From NCBI RefSeq assembly GCF_040954835.1, contig NC_090723.1:3854001-3918000 (forward strand): a DNA stretch of 64,000 nt. Direction: 5' to 3'. Of the stretch, positions 61,855-64,000 are shown one piece after another (positions within the stretch are counted from its first letter, which is position 1; each line of letters opens with the position of its first letter). The notes under the pieces were generated by a model. It was not told where the DNA came from, searched no databases, and saw only the letters and a list, made by a program, of their open reading frames with translations. Origin of the DNA: Lepisosteus oculatus. Taxonomy: Eukaryota; Chordata; Actinopteri; Semionotiformes; Lepisosteidae. A program made the position numbers and the translations under genes.

Positions 61855-62155
61855 GTGAACTCTTTCCGTGGGGTGTGGGGAGCGAGCGCTCCGGGTGGGT
61901 GTCTGCGCGGCTGTCCCTCCCGCTGCGGCGTCGGCCTGCTGGCGGAGGAGCGAGGGGGGGGGCCCGGGGGCCCGGGGGCCCGGCAGCCCAGCGCACGCGT
62001 GGCCCTCGCGCCGCAGACCCACCAGCACTCCGACAGACGGCCCAGCTGCCTGTACCACAGGGTGCAGCGGGGTCTGCCCCCATTGGCCCTTGCCCCTTAT
62101 CGCAGGGCCCAGATGCCTCTGCACCGCGCCATATGCTCGTGAGAGGAGGTTTGTT
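61855..62155. other. GC-rich block, CpG island or unrecognised exon
   Basis: About 300 bases are very GC-rich between AT-rich flanks, and all three plus frames and two minus frames stay open for 95 codons or more. Such multi-frame openness follows from GC content and is not evidence of coding. One plus frame (from 61855) reads QTHQHSDRRPSCLYHRVQ and is less repetitive than the others. GAGGAG/GTTTGT at 62144-62155 could be a donor. It may be a gene-internal CpG island or an exon of srcin1 that I do not recognise. Confidence 0.3.
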
Positions 62156-62159
62156 GTTT

Positions 62160-63678
62160 CCCATCGTGTCCCCAGGTCTCCTGACCTTAGATCTAATTTG
62201 TAAGAACAGAGAATGAAACAGGAAAAGCTATACAAGTGCTTTGACTGCAGCTAAACGTCTGTGATGGATGGCCTGACCTGGCCTTTTTTTCTTCTCTTGT
62301 TGTAGCTTGTGCCGGTGCTTTGTACTAAACCTCCTTTTTCAAATTGTTTTTTTCAAACAATTTTGTGTATTAAGTGTTACAAGGCAATCACAGTAGGAAT
62401 ATTGCATTTTATTTTCCGTTAAGATAATAGCAATGAAATTGATTAAAAAAAAAAAACAAGAACAGTGGCAGCTTTATCAGAGTATACCATCAAAATGTAC
62501 ATCAGTTTTAAATGTAGCAAATGTTTGTAGTGTAATTATAATTGTGGTTCAGGATGTGTATTAAACTTCTCTTAAACTTAGTGCTTTTAAAGGCTTCTAC
62601 TGAAATTGTAGCTCAGGTTCCATTGTGGCAAAACCTTTGCAGCACAAACAATTCAATCTTATATAAAAATAGAAAAATAGCTCTAATTATTATCCCCCAC
62701 TTCTTGCATAGGACTGGTAGGAGGTTTTGGGGAAAAAATGGTTAGGGTTAAAGTTATTTGGTAGACTAGCAGTTAACTTGTGCACTGCTGTAGTAGGAGA
62801 AAAGTGAATTAAATGGGAAAATAAAGCAAGACAGCTCAATCATTTACAAAAATGAACCTTGTGTTTTGGATTGCCTCTGCTTCTGCCCTCCTTGCGCCCT
62901 GCTGCCCTGTCGCAAGTCCGCAGTGTCAAATATCTGATGTGAAGAATAGAGATATTGAACAGGAATCTTCACTATTTTTTTGAAGGCTTTTTGTCCATCA
63001 GCATTCAGCCCTATCTATAGAAGTGTCAGTGTCCGTTTGTATTAAACACATTAAACTGGATTTCCCTTTAGTTCTTCCCTTTAGAGTTCTGTGTCTTGCC
63101 AAATGATCCGAAAAGTATTTAAACACATGCCAATGCCCTAGTCAAAGGAAAGGGAAACCGTGTTTCATACTTAAGATAGTAAATGCTGATGGTGTTGTGT
63201 GGGCCTGTGCCCTCCTCCTCTGTGTTCATCTCCGCCCTGCTTCATCTCTAACATCTCCTAGGGGATTCCACCTTTCTTAGCCCCTGACAGCCCAGCGGTT
63301 CTCCGACTGCACGGGGCTGACAGCATGGAAGGCACACCACTCACAAGCTGACAAGCCCGAGAATAGCCATTCCCCACGCCCCCACTGGCTTTTTATATGT
63401 TTAGCCAGCTCTTCCACGTTTAATTAAGAACACAGTGCTGAATAAAGTGAATTGGCAGGTTATCTAGGCAGCCGGTTAATCAAATTATAAGGATTTTCAC
63501 TTGATCTTTTATCTGTCTGTGGTTGAAACAGTTTTTGGAATCCTTCCTTTTTACATGCAAATGTGGTTGTGTATCCCTTCTCAGTTATGCTTAAATATTC
63601 TTTAGAAATATCACATACAGGCAGACAAATGTAAAACATTTAAAAATGGTGAGCTTCTCTATAAAGCTCTATAAGGAT
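62160..63678. other. srcin1 intron 1, distal part without recognised genes
   Basis: AT-rich DNA with homopolymer A and T runs and no supported exon or repeat family. Confidence 0.4.
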
Positions 63679-63987
63679 GAAAAGCTTTATCGTTTATTAC
63701 TGTTCACATATTGCAGTTTTCATGACCTAAACATGGCATCATTGGCTACAATTTTCACAGTCTTTGCAAATGTCCATGACTTTAAAATCCTACACAATAC
63801 AGTCCATGCATGTACAGTAAATGTCCTTTTCAAAACTGTGGACATCTCAAATTTCACCTGCACCTGTAGGTCATGTTCTGTGCTATTCAGGTGTTACTGC
63901 AAAGACTGTGAAAATTGTAGCCAATGTTGTCATGTTTAGGTCATGAAAACTGCAATATGTGAACAGTAATAAACAGTAAAGCTTTTC
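63679..63987. repeat. Long inverted repeat, 90-bp arms with a 129-bp loop
   Basis: The left arm 63679-63768 (GAAAAGCTTTA, then TGTTCACATATTGCAG and ATTTTCACAGTCTTTGCA) is the reverse complement of the right arm 63898-63987 with about four mismatches in 90 positions and no gap. The homology stops sharply at the loop side. The form fits a non-autonomous foldback DNA transposon, or a single-strand template-switch inversion. As RNA it would fold into a 90-base-pair hairpin. The 97-codon frame across it is a by-product. Confidence 0.9.
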
Positions 63988-64000
63988 AGATCTTGTTTAA

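Noticed and set aside
22205..64000. ikzf3 zinc-finger or C-terminal exons
   Set aside because: No C2H2 zinc-finger spacing or long terminal-exon frame is present on either strand.

Overview
The window looks like nuclear DNA of a ray-finned fish. The case rests on a vertebrate-style split gene with GT-AG introns, scattered CpG islands, a 5S-rRNA-derived SINE with an L2-like tail in several copies, and fish-type LINE, tRNA-SINE and foldback remnants. It resembles a gar, bowfin or early-branching teleost, but I cannot fix the species from sequence alone. There are no bacterial operons, CRISPR arrays, phage genes, or functional tRNA or rRNA genes. Almost all long open frames are chance frames in introns or in GC-rich or purine-rich DNA.

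Layout. 1-1.3 kb: AT-rich DNA ending in a good poly(A) signal, probably the 3' end of an upstream plus-strand transcript, then a tRNA-type SINE relic. 2.4-4.3 kb: CpG-rich DNA ending in a strong splice donor at 4275, a good candidate for the grb7 promoter and non-coding first exon. 4.3-12.5 kb: long upstream or first-intron sequence with an interspersed repeat. 12.58-22.20 kb: a complete grb7 gene (growth factor receptor-bound protein 7). It has 14 coding exons giving 538 residues in the order N-terminal region, Ras-associating, PH, BPS and SH2. Every junction keeps frame and follows GT-AG. 22.2-26.4 kb: 3' flank or UTR with candidate poly(A) signals at 24477 and 26339.

26.4-35 kb holds no recognisable gene. 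It contains an RFX-type X-box palindrome, a near full-length 5S-derived SINE on the minus strand, CpG-rich stretches, a promoter-like block near 31.5-31.8 kb, and a decayed minisatellite of about 37 bp period (34.17-34.72 kb). At 35393 a strong-context ATG begins MGNAPSQ, the N-terminus of the neuronal scaffold SRCIN1 (p140Cap). It is followed by an apparent GC donor. From there to the window end (over 28 kb) is probably the first intron of srcin1, with a 2-kb purine-rich tract at its start, two CpG-rich blocks (53.6-53.9 and 61.85-62.15 kb) that could be internal promoters or exons, LINE and SINE tails, and a near-perfect 90-bp inverted repeat at 63.68-63.99 kb.

The two genes lie in the same orientation. 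Both human orthologues are in 17q12-q21, so their proximity fits an ancestral linkage block. I could not find mien1, erbb2 coding sequence or ikzf3, the immediate human neighbours of GRB7. GRB7 is an SH2/PH adaptor for receptor tyrosine kinases and FAK, and SRCIN1 restrains Src; nothing here shows that they are co-regulated. I found no new gene system. The most unusual items are the 90-bp foldback, the 37-bp decayed tandem array, the purine tract with the GC donor, and the internal CpG blocks.
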